A stretch of 47,080 nucleotides of DNA from a virus. The notes beneath the pieces were generated by a model. The model did no database searches. It worked only from the letters and a program-made list of their open reading frames with translations, and was not told the DNA's origin. Below, piece by piece: positions 26,279 through 34,073 of this stretch. Every line of letters begins with the position of its first letter. The first letter of the stretch is position 1. Location: positions 1 to 47,080 of the IMG/VR virus record IMGVR_UViG_3300045282_000196; one strand, written 5' to 3'. The translations under genes were made by a program, and so were the position numbers.

Positions 26279-26491
26279 CTAGGGCTTTGGCAGAGGCACG
26301 AGCCGGGCCAGATCGACCACTCTCTTGGCGTCTGCGATTGCTTCTTCGCGTTCGAACCGGGTCATGGTCTCATAGACCTCGAAGGTCTGGCGATCGATCC
26401 GGAAGCGGCGTCCGTCCTCGCGCCAGATCCTCGCGTTGAAGGCGCCGACGGTCGCCGGCGTCGAGATCGTGTATTTGCGGTAGATGATCAT
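26279..26491 (-). CDS. Small protein of unknown function
   Basis: A 70-residue Arg-rich protein ('NARIWREDGRRFRIDRQTF' in the middle). Its ATG overlaps the stop of the upstream gene by four bases, so both are probably translated together. No family recognised. Confidence 0.6.
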   Translation of the reverse strand: MIIYRKYTISTPATVGAFNARIWREDGRRFRIDRQTFEVYETMTRFEREEAIADAKRVVDLARLVPLPKP

Positions 26492-26715
26492 CGCGGACGG
26501 CTGTCCCTGATCACCCGCGCACCTTGGCGCAAAATGACCCGGTGTCGGTCCGGCCGGTAATGGACGAGCGTTTCTTCGTAGGCCGCGCAGGCGATCGAGA
26601 TTCCGACGGCCGCCGCCAGCACGCGCTCAGGGATATCCTTGGCGTCGTTCCAGAGAGTGACCTGGAATGCGAGATCGTCGCCGTCGAGTTTGAAGAAGGT
26701 CGCCATGGTGCGCAT
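26488..26715 (-). CDS. Small protein of unknown function next to attP
   Basis: A 75-residue protein with an Ala-rich helix in the middle and a basic end. Starts at ATG 26715, or at ATG 26706 (three codons later); neither has a clear ribosome site. First gene of the leftward cargo cluster. Confidence 0.55.
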   Translation of the reverse strand: MRTMATFFKLDGDDLAFQVTLWNDAKDIPERVLAAAVGISIACAAYEETLVHYRPDRHRVILRQGARVIRDSRPR

Positions 26716-26789
26716 TGAAGCGCGGAACAGCTGCGAACGTAAGCTGCAAAACTTCTGTAAAACCGTTCGCCTGATTTTTGCCTAAGCCA

Positions 26790-26835
26790 TGGAGCGGGCG
26801 ATGGGAATCGAACCCACGTATGCAGCTTGGGAAGC
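26790..26835 (-). other. attP core, identical in form to the 3' half of tRNA-Gly(CCC)
   Basis: Read on the minus strand this stretch runs from the anticodon loop (TTCCCAA) through the 3' anticodon stem GCTGC, the T-arm with TTCGA and its paired stem, and the acceptor strand CGCCCGC-TCCA. The 5' half of the tRNA is absent, so it is not a functional tRNA gene. Integration at this core would restore the host tRNA. It lies about 1.6 kb from the integrase start, with phage genes on both sides. Confidence 0.85.
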
Positions 26836-26944
26836 GCTATTGAATTCCTGTGAACACAATGCCTTGTCTGCAAAACAGTCAATATTCTGGCCTTGAAAAC
26901 ATTGTAGAATTCCGGCGATTGCAAAACGAAAGTTGAGCGCGGAA

Positions 26945-27376
26945 ATGCCTAAGGTTGATGATCCAGATTATCGCAAGGTCGCCGAAGAGATATATCGCCT
27001 GACGGTCGATAGAATGAAGCACGCCGCTACAATACAGGCGGACTATGGAAAATGGCTTCTCGTCACAGTGACCAGCATCCACCTGGGTGCCCTCTATGCA
27101 ATCTTCTCGAATCCGAAATTGACGATCTCTCCGCTGCCGTTCCTTGTCGGTCTGCTTCTCATTTTGGCGAGCGGGCTGTGCACATGGATAAATTTCACCA
27201 TAAGCATGAACGATCTCGACACATGGGCTGACCCTGCCATGATCATCGATTCCGATCGCTGGCCCAAACACATAAAGCACCCATGGCGATATCAACTGAC
27301 CATGTTTTCTGCATTGACGCTCGGGGTGGCGTCGGTCATCTGTATTCTGTTCGCGGTGCCCTTGCTCAAACCCTGA
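26945..27376 (+). CDS. Small membrane protein beside attP
   Basis: This 143-residue protein has an N-terminal helical part and two or three membrane segments (about residues 35-55, 62-85 and 117-140). It lies alone between attP and the integrase and converges on the integrase gene. I used ATG 26945; a TTG four codons earlier is possible. In a prophage it would be the first gene inside the attachment end, a common place for exclusion or other cargo genes; the function is unknown. Confidence 0.65.
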   Translation: MPKVDDPDYRKVAEEIYRLTVDRMKHAATIQADYGKWLLVTVTSIHLGALYAIFSNPKLTISPLPFLVGLLLILASGLCTWINFTISMNDLDTWADPAMIIDSDRWPKHIKHPWRYQLTMFSALTLGVASVICILFAVPLLKP

Positions 27377-27379
27377 ATT

Positions 27380-28390
27380 CTATTTGATCTTTTCGAGCCT
27401 TCTGATCCTGTCCCGCAGGATTTCATCGCGCTTCACGTATCGATCGATAAGCCGTTCGATCTTGTCTTCCGACCAAGCCATGATGCCGGCGATCTCGCGG
27501 ATGGTGAAATCGGCGCGATAGAAGTTCGTCGCGGCCGTGCCGCGCAGATCGTGGAAGTGCAGGTCGCGGCCGGCGAGCTTTGATGCGGTATAGGCCCTGT
27601 TCCAAGCCGTCCCGAAACCGTTGACTGTCCATGGCATGCCGCGCGTGGTCGTCAGAACTGTCGTCGCCTTCTTGGGAATCTCGTCGAGGAGCGTCCTGCA
27701 GGCGGAGGTCAGCGGGATCGTTGCCGTGCGCTTGCCGCGGCTCTTGCCGGTCCTGATCTCGATCGCCAGCTCGCTGACGCTCGACCAGCCAAGCTTGACG
27801 ATGTCGCCGCGTCGCAGGCCTGTATGGGCCGCCAGCTTCGCCGCCCAGACGATCTCTTTCGGCGCCGTGGCGCAGAATACCTTGAGGTCGTCAGGCGTCC
27901 ACACCAGCTCGGAGCGGTCGCTGCTGTAGAGGTTTGGGATGCCTTCGCATGGGTTGAACTGGATCGCACCCTCGGCCACCGCGAAGGACAGCACGCGCGA
28001 CAGGACCTGTTTGGCATAATCCGCCGATCGCGGCCGGTCCTTCCAGCGATCGCGCCAGTGGCGGATTGCGATGCGGATCTTCGGCCGGTCGAACTGGCGC
28101 ATCGACAGTCCGCCGAAATGTGTCTTCACCTCGTCGAGCCATGGCTGCCACACACGGCGGGTATCGTCGGCCAGCGCGGCGAACTCATCGCTCGCGCGAT
28201 AGAGTGTCACCCAAGCAGCGAGGCGGCCCCTGTCGACACCGCTGAGCGGATTGCGCGCTTCCTGGAACGAGGCGATGAACTCCGGCGAGCCAGGCGCGCC
28301 TTCGAGCCTCGGTCCGCCTCGCCAAGCGTAGTAATAGGTCTTTCCTTTGGACTGGACCTTGAACAGGCCCTTAAGCGCGACCATGACCAT
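27380..28390 (-). CDS. int: Tyrosine-type site-specific integrase
   Basis: This 336-residue recombinase would insert the phage at the tRNA-Gly gene. It has an N-terminal arm and core-binding domain and a catalytic domain with Arg193 (TGLRRGD), His280 and Arg283 (HDLRG) and the nucleophile Tyr318 (IDRYVKR). The second His of the usual set is not obvious ('MAWSEDKIE'). I used ATG 28390, overlapping the upstream gene; a further ATG at 28384 is equally possible. It is the last gene of the leftward operon. Confidence 0.93.
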   Translation of the reverse strand: MVMVALKGLFKVQSKGKTYYYAWRGGPRLEGAPGSPEFIASFQEARNPLSGVDRGRLAAWVTLYRASDEFAALADDTRRVWQPWLDEVKTHFGGLSMRQFDRPKIRIAIRHWRDRWKDRPRSADYAKQVLSRVLSFAVAEGAIQFNPCEGIPNLYSSDRSELVWTPDDLKVFCATAPKEIVWAAKLAAHTGLRRGDIVKLGWSSVSELAIEIRTGKSRGKRTATIPLTSACRTLLDEIPKKATTVLTTTRGMPWTVNGFGTAWNRAYTASKLAGRDLHFHDLRGTAATNFYRADFTIREIAGIMAWSEDKIERLIDRYVKRDEILRDRIRRLEKIK

Positions 28391-28592
28391 GTGCGTGAAG
28401 GTGTTCCTCCAGCTCCCTGTCAAGTTCGTCACGGTCATCCGGCAGAGTCAAATCCCGGCCCTCGGTCGTGATCAGGCGCACTCTGCCCGGCGTCACATCA
28501 ATCTCGGCCAGCTTTGCCCCGAGTGTGCGCATGAGGGTTGCCGCTCTGTCGAGATCGGCCTGCGTCACCTTTTGTGTACGATCCCGCTTCAT
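28371..28592 (-). CDS. Small acidic-basic protein upstream of the integrase
   Basis: A 73-residue helical protein ending in a His/Gly-rich tail (HLHAHGHGRA). The ATG at 28592 overlaps the upstream stop by four bases; the integrase start lies inside its end. Position beside the integrase would suit an excisionase, but no winged-helix pattern is clear. Confidence 0.55.
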   Translation of the reverse strand: MKRDRTQKVTQADLDRAATLMRTLGAKLAEIDVTPGRVRLITTEGRDLTLPDDRDELDRELEEHLHAHGHGRA

Positions 28593-28915
28593 CTGTTCGC
28601 GATCTCCAGCAGGACATCGGCGTGGCAGGGAGAGCCGTCGAGTGGGCACCAGCAGGCGAGGTTCTTGCCGCGCAACCGGACGGCCATCAGGCCAACGGCT
28701 TGTGGATCGACCTTCTGGGCCGTCTCTATGAATTTCCGGTGCTTCCAAACGCAGTATTCTCGATCACCGTCGATGCCGATGATGTATTGATTTCCGTCGC
28801 GGTTCGGCCGCGCGACGTTGATCGCGTCGAGCCCGTTTGTCGCGCGCGACAATGCCTGAAGGCTAAAGCCCTTTTTGCGGGAGAGCTGGAGGCGGACTGG
28901 GCGACCGGGAATCAT
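28589..28915 (-). CDS. DUF4326 family protein
   Basis: This 108-residue protein ends in the DUF4326 signature 'LRGKNLACWCPLDGSPCHAD', with closely set Cys residues and a terminal 'LLEIANR'. The family is common in phages; its function is unknown. I used ATG 28915 because upstream codons run through the divergent gene at 28930. Confidence 0.8.
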   Translation of the reverse strand: MIPGRPVRLQLSRKKGFSLQALSRATNGLDAINVARPNRDGNQYIIGIDGDREYCVWKHRKFIETAQKVDPQAVGLMAVRLRGKNLACWCPLDGSPCHADVLLEIANR

Positions 28916-28929
28916 GATACAATCTCTAG

Positions 28930-29655
28930 ATGTCGAACGATCCGTGGTGGGCCCAAAGTCCGATTTTCGTAGTGCCCTTGAGCTTCCTCGCTCTGGGCAT
29001 TGTTCTCGTTCCTTTCGCAGTGGCCGGAACGGATCATGCCGCCCAATTTTATGGGTCCTTCGTGGCTGCGATCGTCGCCGCTGGCGCTGTTGTAGGTACG
29101 ACCACCTTGCAGGCTCATCTTGCGCACAATGAATCTCGGCGAATTCGACGTGAAGCTTTCCTGTCGGAGGCCTTGGAATTGTATGCTTGGCTGTCTGAAC
29201 TCGCTGGCGCACTCAGCTACGTTGCGGACGTTCTGGATCGATGGACAAAAATAATCCCGGCCCCCACGCTTACGGCCGAAAGTCTTCGCAGCAATCTCCA
29301 CCCTGATGCCAGAGAAAGGTTGCGCGCTCATATTGGAATTGCATCGAGACTGCAAAGTCCCCTTGGACAAAGCACGCTCAATCTGCTGCATCGAATTGAC
29401 GGAGTATTGGACACGATCGCCTATCAACCCCTCGCGCGGCCGGAAACTGTCTTTGAAATTCCTGGCGTCAAGACCCGAGGTGAATTGGCTCTTTTTTACA
29501 GTCGTATGGTTCGATGGCATCGCGCCGAGCTCGGTAAATTTCTCGTGGAAAATGGCGTGATCAACAGTCTTGATCTCTTCGACATACAGGCGTTGGCGGC
29601 TGGACAGCCGAACCTGGTCCAAGCCAATGCGGTGTTCTCTGCTGCGGCGAACTGA
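28930..29655 (+). CDS. Membrane-anchored protein of unknown function
   Basis: This 241-residue protein has two N-terminal membrane segments (residues 12-32 and 38-60) followed by a helical soluble domain. It runs rightward inside the otherwise leftward operon, so it needs its own promoter and splits the operon. That is typical of a moron, possibly one expressed in the lysogen. No family recognised. Confidence 0.65.
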   Translation: MSNDPWWAQSPIFVVPLSFLALGIVLVPFAVAGTDHAAQFYGSFVAAIVAAGAVVGTTTLQAHLAHNESRRIRREAFLSEALELYAWLSELAGALSYVADVLDRWTKIIPAPTLTAESLRSNLHPDARERLRAHIGIASRLQSPLGQSTLNLLHRIDGVLDTIAYQPLARPETVFEIPGVKTRGELALFYSRMVRWHRAELGKFLVENGVINSLDLFDIQALAAGQPNLVQANAVFSAAAN

Positions 29656-29666
29656 GAAACGAAGTA

Positions 29667-29891
29667 TCACCCCCGCCACCTCGCTATCCCAACAGCATTG
29701 ATGACGGAGAACGTTGCCTGCATGGCAGCGAGGGGATAGTTCGCGGTCCAGAGTGCGATGCCGAGCCAGAGCGCGGCGCCAGGCAACATCGTCCAGTAGG
29801 CCTCACGAGGCGAGCACAGACGCGCAGCCAGACCTATGGCGCCGAAAATCTGGAGCATGGTCCCGAGCCATTCGAGGGCGAGCATGATCAT
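29667..29891 (-). CDS. Small membrane protein
   Basis: A 74-residue protein with two or three hydrophobic stretches (about residues 3-22, 33-50 and 52-70) and Trp-rich parts. Its ATG overlaps the upstream stop by four bases. It converges with the 28930 gene, whose stop is 12 bases away. Confidence 0.55.
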   Translation of the reverse strand: MIMLALEWLGTMLQIFGAIGLAARLCSPREAYWTMLPGAALWLGIALWTANYPLAAMQATFSVINAVGIARWRG

Positions 29892-30133
29892 GCCTCGAAC
29901 ACCCCTCGGACGGCATCCGCGATTTCTCGGGCTTCGGCTTCCGATAGACCGTCGCGCATCATATAGTTCGCGACCAGCTCGTCTTCCTGGTGAATGGCCA
30001 GACCGCGAATCTTGTTGGCGATGGTTTTGCCGAGTTCTCCATGCTCTTCATCGGCCGCGATTTCAGCGCATGTCGAGATCGCCAGAAGGACTGCCTCTTT
30101 GATCGCCGGGTCGATATCGCGCTTCTCAGCCAT
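29888..30133 (-). CDS. Small helical protein of unknown function
   Basis: This 81-residue acidic helical protein starts at ATG 30133, overlapping the upstream gene by eight bases. It contains the run ISTCAEIAADEE and two further helices. No function assigned. Confidence 0.6.
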   Translation of the reverse strand: MAEKRDIDPAIKEAVLLAISTCAEIAADEEHGELGKTIANKIRGLAIHQEDELVANYMMRDGLSEAEAREIADAVRGVFEA

Positions 30134-30566
30134 TGTCGCCCGCAGTCTCGGGCCCGCGGGTGATGGGCGCAGGCCCGTCAAGCTGAATGACGAGCGTGAC
30201 CGGCGATGGCAGTCGATCACACGCTACGGTCGTTTTGCCTTGGTCTATGTAGAGCGCGCGCTTTGCCCTAACCGTTATCCATTCGTCGGCGTTGGCCGTA
30301 ACAGCTTCTTGCGTGGATGGGATCGGGGCGGGGGATTTGAGTGCGTCAATAGCGGCGACTGCTCGCGCCTTGCCGAAGTCGAAACTCGCCCTTGCGTTCT
30401 GCCCCCACAGAAAATTCTCAGGAAGTTTCGCATTGCAAGCAGCATGCATCGCCGCATCAAACGCCGCATCCAGTATCGCCCGCGCGATCAAGTCCCGTGC
30501 TGCATCGTCCTCGCAGCAGTTGGCGTCGCGGAGAAGCTGGACGACTTGGGCGTGGGGAGAGGTCAT
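30126..30566 (-). CDS. Protein of unknown function
   Basis: This 146-residue protein has an N-terminal helical part rich in Ala and Asp and a C-terminal strand-rich part. The ATG at 30566 overlaps the upstream stop by four bases; longer readings are overlaps with the neighbour. No family recognised. Confidence 0.6.
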   Translation of the reverse strand: MTSPHAQVVQLLRDANCCEDDAARDLIARAILDAAFDAAMHAACNAKLPENFLWGQNARASFDFGKARAVAAIDALKSPAPIPSTQEAVTANADEWITVRAKRALYIDQGKTTVACDRLPSPVTLVIQLDGPAPITRGPETAGDNG

Positions 30567-30859
30567 CGGTTTAGCTCCTTGTCCAGATTGCAGCGCATCC
30601 AGCGATTCTTGAGAGATGCATAGGATTTGCGGTCGAGCGCGACAGTATGGAGCAGCGTGCAATCATCGCTGGTCAGAATGTCAGCGAAGTGGTCCTTGAT
30701 ATCGCCTTCCAATTCGACACGCCCAGAGATTGCCGCGCGGCGGAAGGTTGTGTCGATTGCAGGGGCACCATCTTTGAACTCGATAGCTTCACAGGCGATC
30801 AAATTGTCATTGACGATCTTGTAAAGCCGGACAACTTTGGAAGCGGGCGATAGCTCCAT
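30563..30859 (-). CDS. Protein of unknown function
   Basis: This 98-residue protein has mixed strands and helices and contains a C-x-L-L-H segment near residue 68. Its ATG at 30859 shares one base with the stop of the DUF551-like gene upstream. No family recognised. Confidence 0.6.
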   Translation of the reverse strand: MELSPASKVVRLYKIVNDNLIACEAIEFKDGAPAIDTTFRRAAISGRVELEGDIKDHFADILTSDDCTLLHTVALDRKSYASLKNRWMRCNLDKELNR

Positions 30860-31251
30860 CACTCCTCCCCCTTCACAGGCGCGGGGCCGCTCGGAAGCGG
30901 TTGCCAGTGGGTTATGCCGTTGAGACAATAACGCGCCGGATTTTCGTGGACGACATCTGCATCGCTTGGCGAAATCCACTCCTGATGATCGTCGTCCCAC
31001 ATGGCAACGGTGTATTCCCACGTTTCGCCATCTGCGAGCGGCCCCCATGCGAGAAAGTGAGAACCATCCCTTGGAGCCGTCGCAATATCTCGCCATCCCG
31101 AGGACGCGAGCACTCCCTCCGCCTCCTTCACCGCTGCCTCTATCGCCTCGCGCGGCGACAGGTGATCGGGCCCGGCGCTCTGCGTGCGGGCGTAGATGCG
31201 GTCAACGATCTCGTCGCGCTGCGCGTCGGTGAGGGGTGCTGTGTCAGCCAT
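30859..31251 (-). CDS. DUF551-like protein
   Basis: This 130-residue protein carries in its C-terminal half the DUF551 pattern: GWRDIATAPRDGS, a central Trp-rich part, and the ending 'GITHWQPLPSGPAP'. The N-terminal half is an acidic helical addition. The domain is common in phages and has no known function. Confidence 0.75.
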   Translation of the reverse strand: MADTAPLTDAQRDEIVDRIYARTQSAGPDHLSPREAIEAAVKEAEGVLASSGWRDIATAPRDGSHFLAWGPLADGETWEYTVAMWDDDHQEWISPSDADVVHENPARYCLNGITHWQPLPSGPAPVKGEE

Positions 31252-31463
31252 CAGATCAACTTCCCCTGTTCGGTTTTCCCAGATGATCCGCCTCTTCCCC
31301 GCCCGTAATAGACACGCTCAACCTTCTCCACCCAGGTAGGGTGACCGGTTTTGTCATGGTGCTGGGCGGCGAGGGGTTGAGCGTTGCGGGCGTCGAATGT
31401 CTTTGAGCACCGCTCGCATCCTCCGCGCGCGCTCACCAGCTCGCTGGACATGGTGCGGGTCAT
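31251..31463 (-). CDS. Small protein with a zinc-binding pattern
   Basis: This 70-residue protein has C-x2-C (CERC) followed some 20 residues later by QHH and a further H, fitting a zinc-finger-like site, with a Gly/Arg-rich end. ATG 31463 overlaps the upstream stop by four bases. Function unknown. Confidence 0.6.
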   Translation of the reverse strand: MTRTMSSELVSARGGCERCSKTFDARNAQPLAAQHHDKTGHPTWVEKVERVYYGRGRGGSSGKTEQGKLI

Positions 31464-31729
31464 GCTGCGTCTTCCCATGGTTGGCCGCGCAGAACGGTCA
31501 ACGGTGATGTCGCGCCGCCATGCATGGCGACGATCGCTGCAGCTTCCTCAACGCGACGCCGCCGCGAACGCTCGCGCCAGAAATCGCAGATCGCGACCTG
31601 TGCGCTCATCGGCACGAGCGAGAGCCCTTCCGGACGTGTGCGGCGCCAATATGCAAGCTGGATTGTCCAGCGCTGCTCGAGCGCAGCGAATTTAGCCGGA
31701 CTGAGCGAGGCGAGTTGCCAAGGCTTCAT
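31460..31729 (-). CDS. Small basic protein of unknown function
   Basis: This 89-residue Arg/Ala-rich protein includes the run 'FWRERSRRRRVEE'. It overlaps the Mom-like gene upstream by four bases and the gene downstream by four. It could bind nucleic acid; no family recognised. Confidence 0.55.
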   Translation of the reverse strand: MKPWQLASLSPAKFAALEQRWTIQLAYWRRTRPEGLSLVPMSAQVAICDFWRERSRRRRVEEAAAIVAMHGGATSPLTVLRGQPWEDAA

Positions 31730-32214
31730 GCAGCCTCCGGCATCTTAATCGGTGCAGGCATCGCGTCGGGCAGCATCTGCCACGCGATCAGGCCCTTCTT
31801 CGTTTCGCCGACGGCGCGGAACCCGGCCATCATGAAACAGAAGCCCTTCACCAGCTCGCCGCGGCGATGCACGCCGCGCACCTTCTTCGGATCGACAAAG
31901 GTCACGCAGCCGAGCGCTGGCACTTCGTAGAGCGTCTGCATGATGGCCATGGCTTCGCGGATCATGTCGGACGCGAGGGGGCCTGCATCTTCGTTCCGGA
32001 AGATTGACGTGACCCAGGCGCCGGCCCAGGCATGTTTCACGAATTCTGGCTTGGGGAAGCTGAGGCCGAATACGGCCTTCTGGTTGGCTGCGATCAGAAC
32101 GCGGCATGATCCAGCCGGCATGAACTGAGGCGATCCGGGCTTCTGTCGGCTGTAGTGCCGATCGGCGAGCAATCGCGCCGGCGTATGGAAGCGGTGAGAC
32201 GGGCGCCAGATCAT
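31726..32214 (-). CDS. Mom-like / GNAT-fold protein, putative DNA modification
   Basis: This 162-residue protein resembles phage Mom-like acyltransferases. It has RHYSR near residues 19-23 followed by G-S-P-Q-F, a central SIFRNE segment with a following helix, then 'VTFVDPKKVR' and 'AGFRAVGETKKGL', which fit the last strands of a GNAT fold. Mu Mom modifies adenines in phage DNA and protects it from restriction. Its ATG overlaps the stop of the cytosine methyltransferase gene by four bases, which fits a shared DNA-modification role. Assignment is from motif memory; an unrelated GNAT enzyme is possible. Confidence 0.6.
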   Translation of the reverse strand: MIWRPSHRFHTPARLLADRHYSRQKPGSPQFMPAGSCRVLIAANQKAVFGLSFPKPEFVKHAWAGAWVTSIFRNEDAGPLASDMIREAMAIMQTLYEVPALGCVTFVDPKKVRGVHRRGELVKGFCFMMAGFRAVGETKKGLIAWQMLPDAMPAPIKMPEAA

Positions 32215-34073
32215 GCGGCCCTCGCTTCCGCGCTGGCCGGGGCCGCGACCGGTTTCTTCTTCGGCGCGGCATCGGCCATGATGGCGCCGACACAGGCCTT
32301 CATCTTCGCGACCGAGACGGCGTTTCCGATCTGCTTGATCTGCTCGGTCTTGGTGCCGGCGAATTCGTAGGTCGCCTCGTCCGTTGTGAAACCCATGGCC
32401 GCTGCGAGCTCGTGCGGCTCGAGCATGCGGAACAGAATGTCGTAGTGCTGGCCATCGGAAACGGCCATCACCAGCCCTTCAGCGAGGTCGACGTGGCCGC
32501 TGGCGGCGATCGTCGGCGCCGGGGCGTCGACACTGTGCACGCGCGGCGCCTGCCCGCTGCGCTCGCCATGCTGCGCGGTGATGAAGGCCAGTTCGCCCCG
32601 ATGCGCACCGGTCACTGTCTGCAGCGGCTCTTCGTTCACGTCGCGGGGCCGGTGTTCGCCGGCGTGGGTGACCGGGATGACGATTCCGAACTCTCCGCCC
32701 TTGGCGGTCGTCATCGTCGGCACGGGATCGTCGACGCTGCGCGCCTTGTTGCCGCCATTGCCGTGCGTGACGGGCACGACGATGCCGAACCGGTCTTTGG
32801 TCGTGACCGTCGGCAAAGGTTCCTCGACGTTCTGACATCCGGTGCTGGCGCCGTAATAGGAGGAGACCAGCACATGGCTGTGCTTGGCGCATTGCGTCGG
32901 TGTCGGATCTTCCACGGAGCGCGGCGAGCCCTCGCCCTGGCGGGAGAGAATGAACGGCTCGACGATGGCCATCTGGCTGCCGCCCGCGGTGATTGTTGGT
33001 AGGGGCTGACCGACGTCTCTGGGTCTCGGGCCTGCACCGTCTTTGCCGTGCCGTGGCGAGACGATGACGGGCTCGGCCAGCATCGGCCGCGCGCAGCCTG
33101 GATGATCTTCCGCGGCAGCGCCGCCGGTCGTGATCGTCGGCAGCGGGTCATCCGTCGACCGTGGCGCGCCGGAATTGTGCTGTGATAGCGTGATGGGCTG
33201 CGCCAGGCCGATGTGCGTTCCGCCCGCCGCGATCGTCGGCACAGGCTGCTCGACGCTCTGCCCTGCCATGTGGTTGCGCAGGATGACGAGGAACGGCTCC
33301 GGCCATCCGAACTTCACCGCGCCGGCATGGATGCGCGCGAGCGTCTTCGGCGCCAGCGGCTTCTTGCGGTTGAAGATCGACTTGCCCTTGAGCGACCAGT
33401 CGATGATCTCGCGCGCAGGTCGCCATGGATGGACGCCCGGAAACAGCGCCAGCTTGCCGTCCAGCCGCTTCTGGTGCGTCGGCGCCGGGAAGATGACCGG
33501 CTTGCGATCGTTGCGCATCATGAGGATGAAGCGCTGGCGCGTCGTGGCGTCGCCGTAATCGGCGGCGTTCAGCTTCTTCCATTGCGGGTCGTAGCCGAGC
33601 CTGCGGATGGTCTCGATCCAGGCGTTGAAATATTCGCCCTTGCGGCTCTTGATCGGCTTGCCGGTGCGGGCGTCGACCGGCCCCCAGCCGGTGAATTCCC
33701 AGACATTCTCGATGATCGCGCGTTTCACGCGCAGTTCGGTCAGCCAGGTCACGATGTGCCATGGATCGCTGCGCTGCTGGTCGCTGGTCGGCTTGCCACC
33801 GCGCGCCACGGAATGGTGCGTGCACGTCGGCGAGGCCATCAGCAGGTCGAGATAGCCTTCCGGCACGATCAGGTGCGGCCGCACTGTCGCGATGTCCTGC
33901 ACATAGTGGCGAGCGTTCGGATGGTTCTTCGTGTGCGTCTCGATCGCGACCGGCCAGTGGTTGAGGCAGACCAGCTCCATCTCGAGGCCGAGTTCTTTGA
34001 GCGCACGCTCGCAGCCGGTGGACGAGCCGCCGGCGCCACAGAGAAGATCGGCCACGAGGATCTTGCGCGTCAT
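32211..34073 (-). CDS. C5 cytosine DNA methyltransferase with repeated variable region
   Basis: This 620-residue enzyme has motif I 'LLCGAGGSSTG' (10-20), IENV (121-124), TRQR (178-181) and, near the C-terminus, QIGNAVS (581-587). The expected catalytic Pro-Cys motif reads S-P-T-C-T (81-85), with one residue between Pro and Cys. Residues 270-525 hold eight repeats around [ST]-[VT]-[DE]-x-P-x-P-T-[IV]-T at about 278, 311, 358, 391, 420, 451, 485 and 519. It could methylate phage DNA against host restriction. The HNH gene overlaps its start by four bases and the Mom-like gene its end. Confidence 0.85.
   Translation of the reverse strand: MTRKILVADLLCGAGGSSTGCERALKELGLEMELVCLNHWPVAIETHTKNHPNARHYVQDIATVRPHLIVPEGYLDLLMASPTCTHHSVARGGKPTSDQQRSDPWHIVTWLTELRVKRAIIENVWEFTGWGPVDARTGKPIKSRKGEYFNAWIETIRRLGYDPQWKKLNAADYGDATTRQRFILMMRNDRKPVIFPAPTHQKRLDGKLALFPGVHPWRPAREIIDWSLKGKSIFNRKKPLAPKTLARIHAGAVKFGWPEPFLVILRNHMAGQSVEQPVPTIAAGGTHIGLAQPITLSQHNSGAPRSTDDPLPTITTGGAAAEDHPGCARPMLAEPVIVSPRHGKDGAGPRPRDVGQPLPTITAGGSQMAIVEPFILSRQGEGSPRSVEDPTPTQCAKHSHVLVSSYYGASTGCQNVEEPLPTVTTKDRFGIVVPVTHGNGGNKARSVDDPVPTMTTAKGGEFGIVIPVTHAGEHRPRDVNEEPLQTVTGAHRGELAFITAQHGERSGQAPRVHSVDAPAPTIAASGHVDLAEGLVMAVSDGQHYDILFRMLEPHELAAAMGFTTDEATYEFAGTKTEQIKQIGNAVSVAKMKACVGAIMADAAPKKKPVAAPASAEARAA

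Noticed and set aside
26790-26835. Functional tRNA-Gly gene
   Set aside because: Only the anticodon loop to the 3' end is present; the upstream bases do not form the 5' half, so it is an attachment core.
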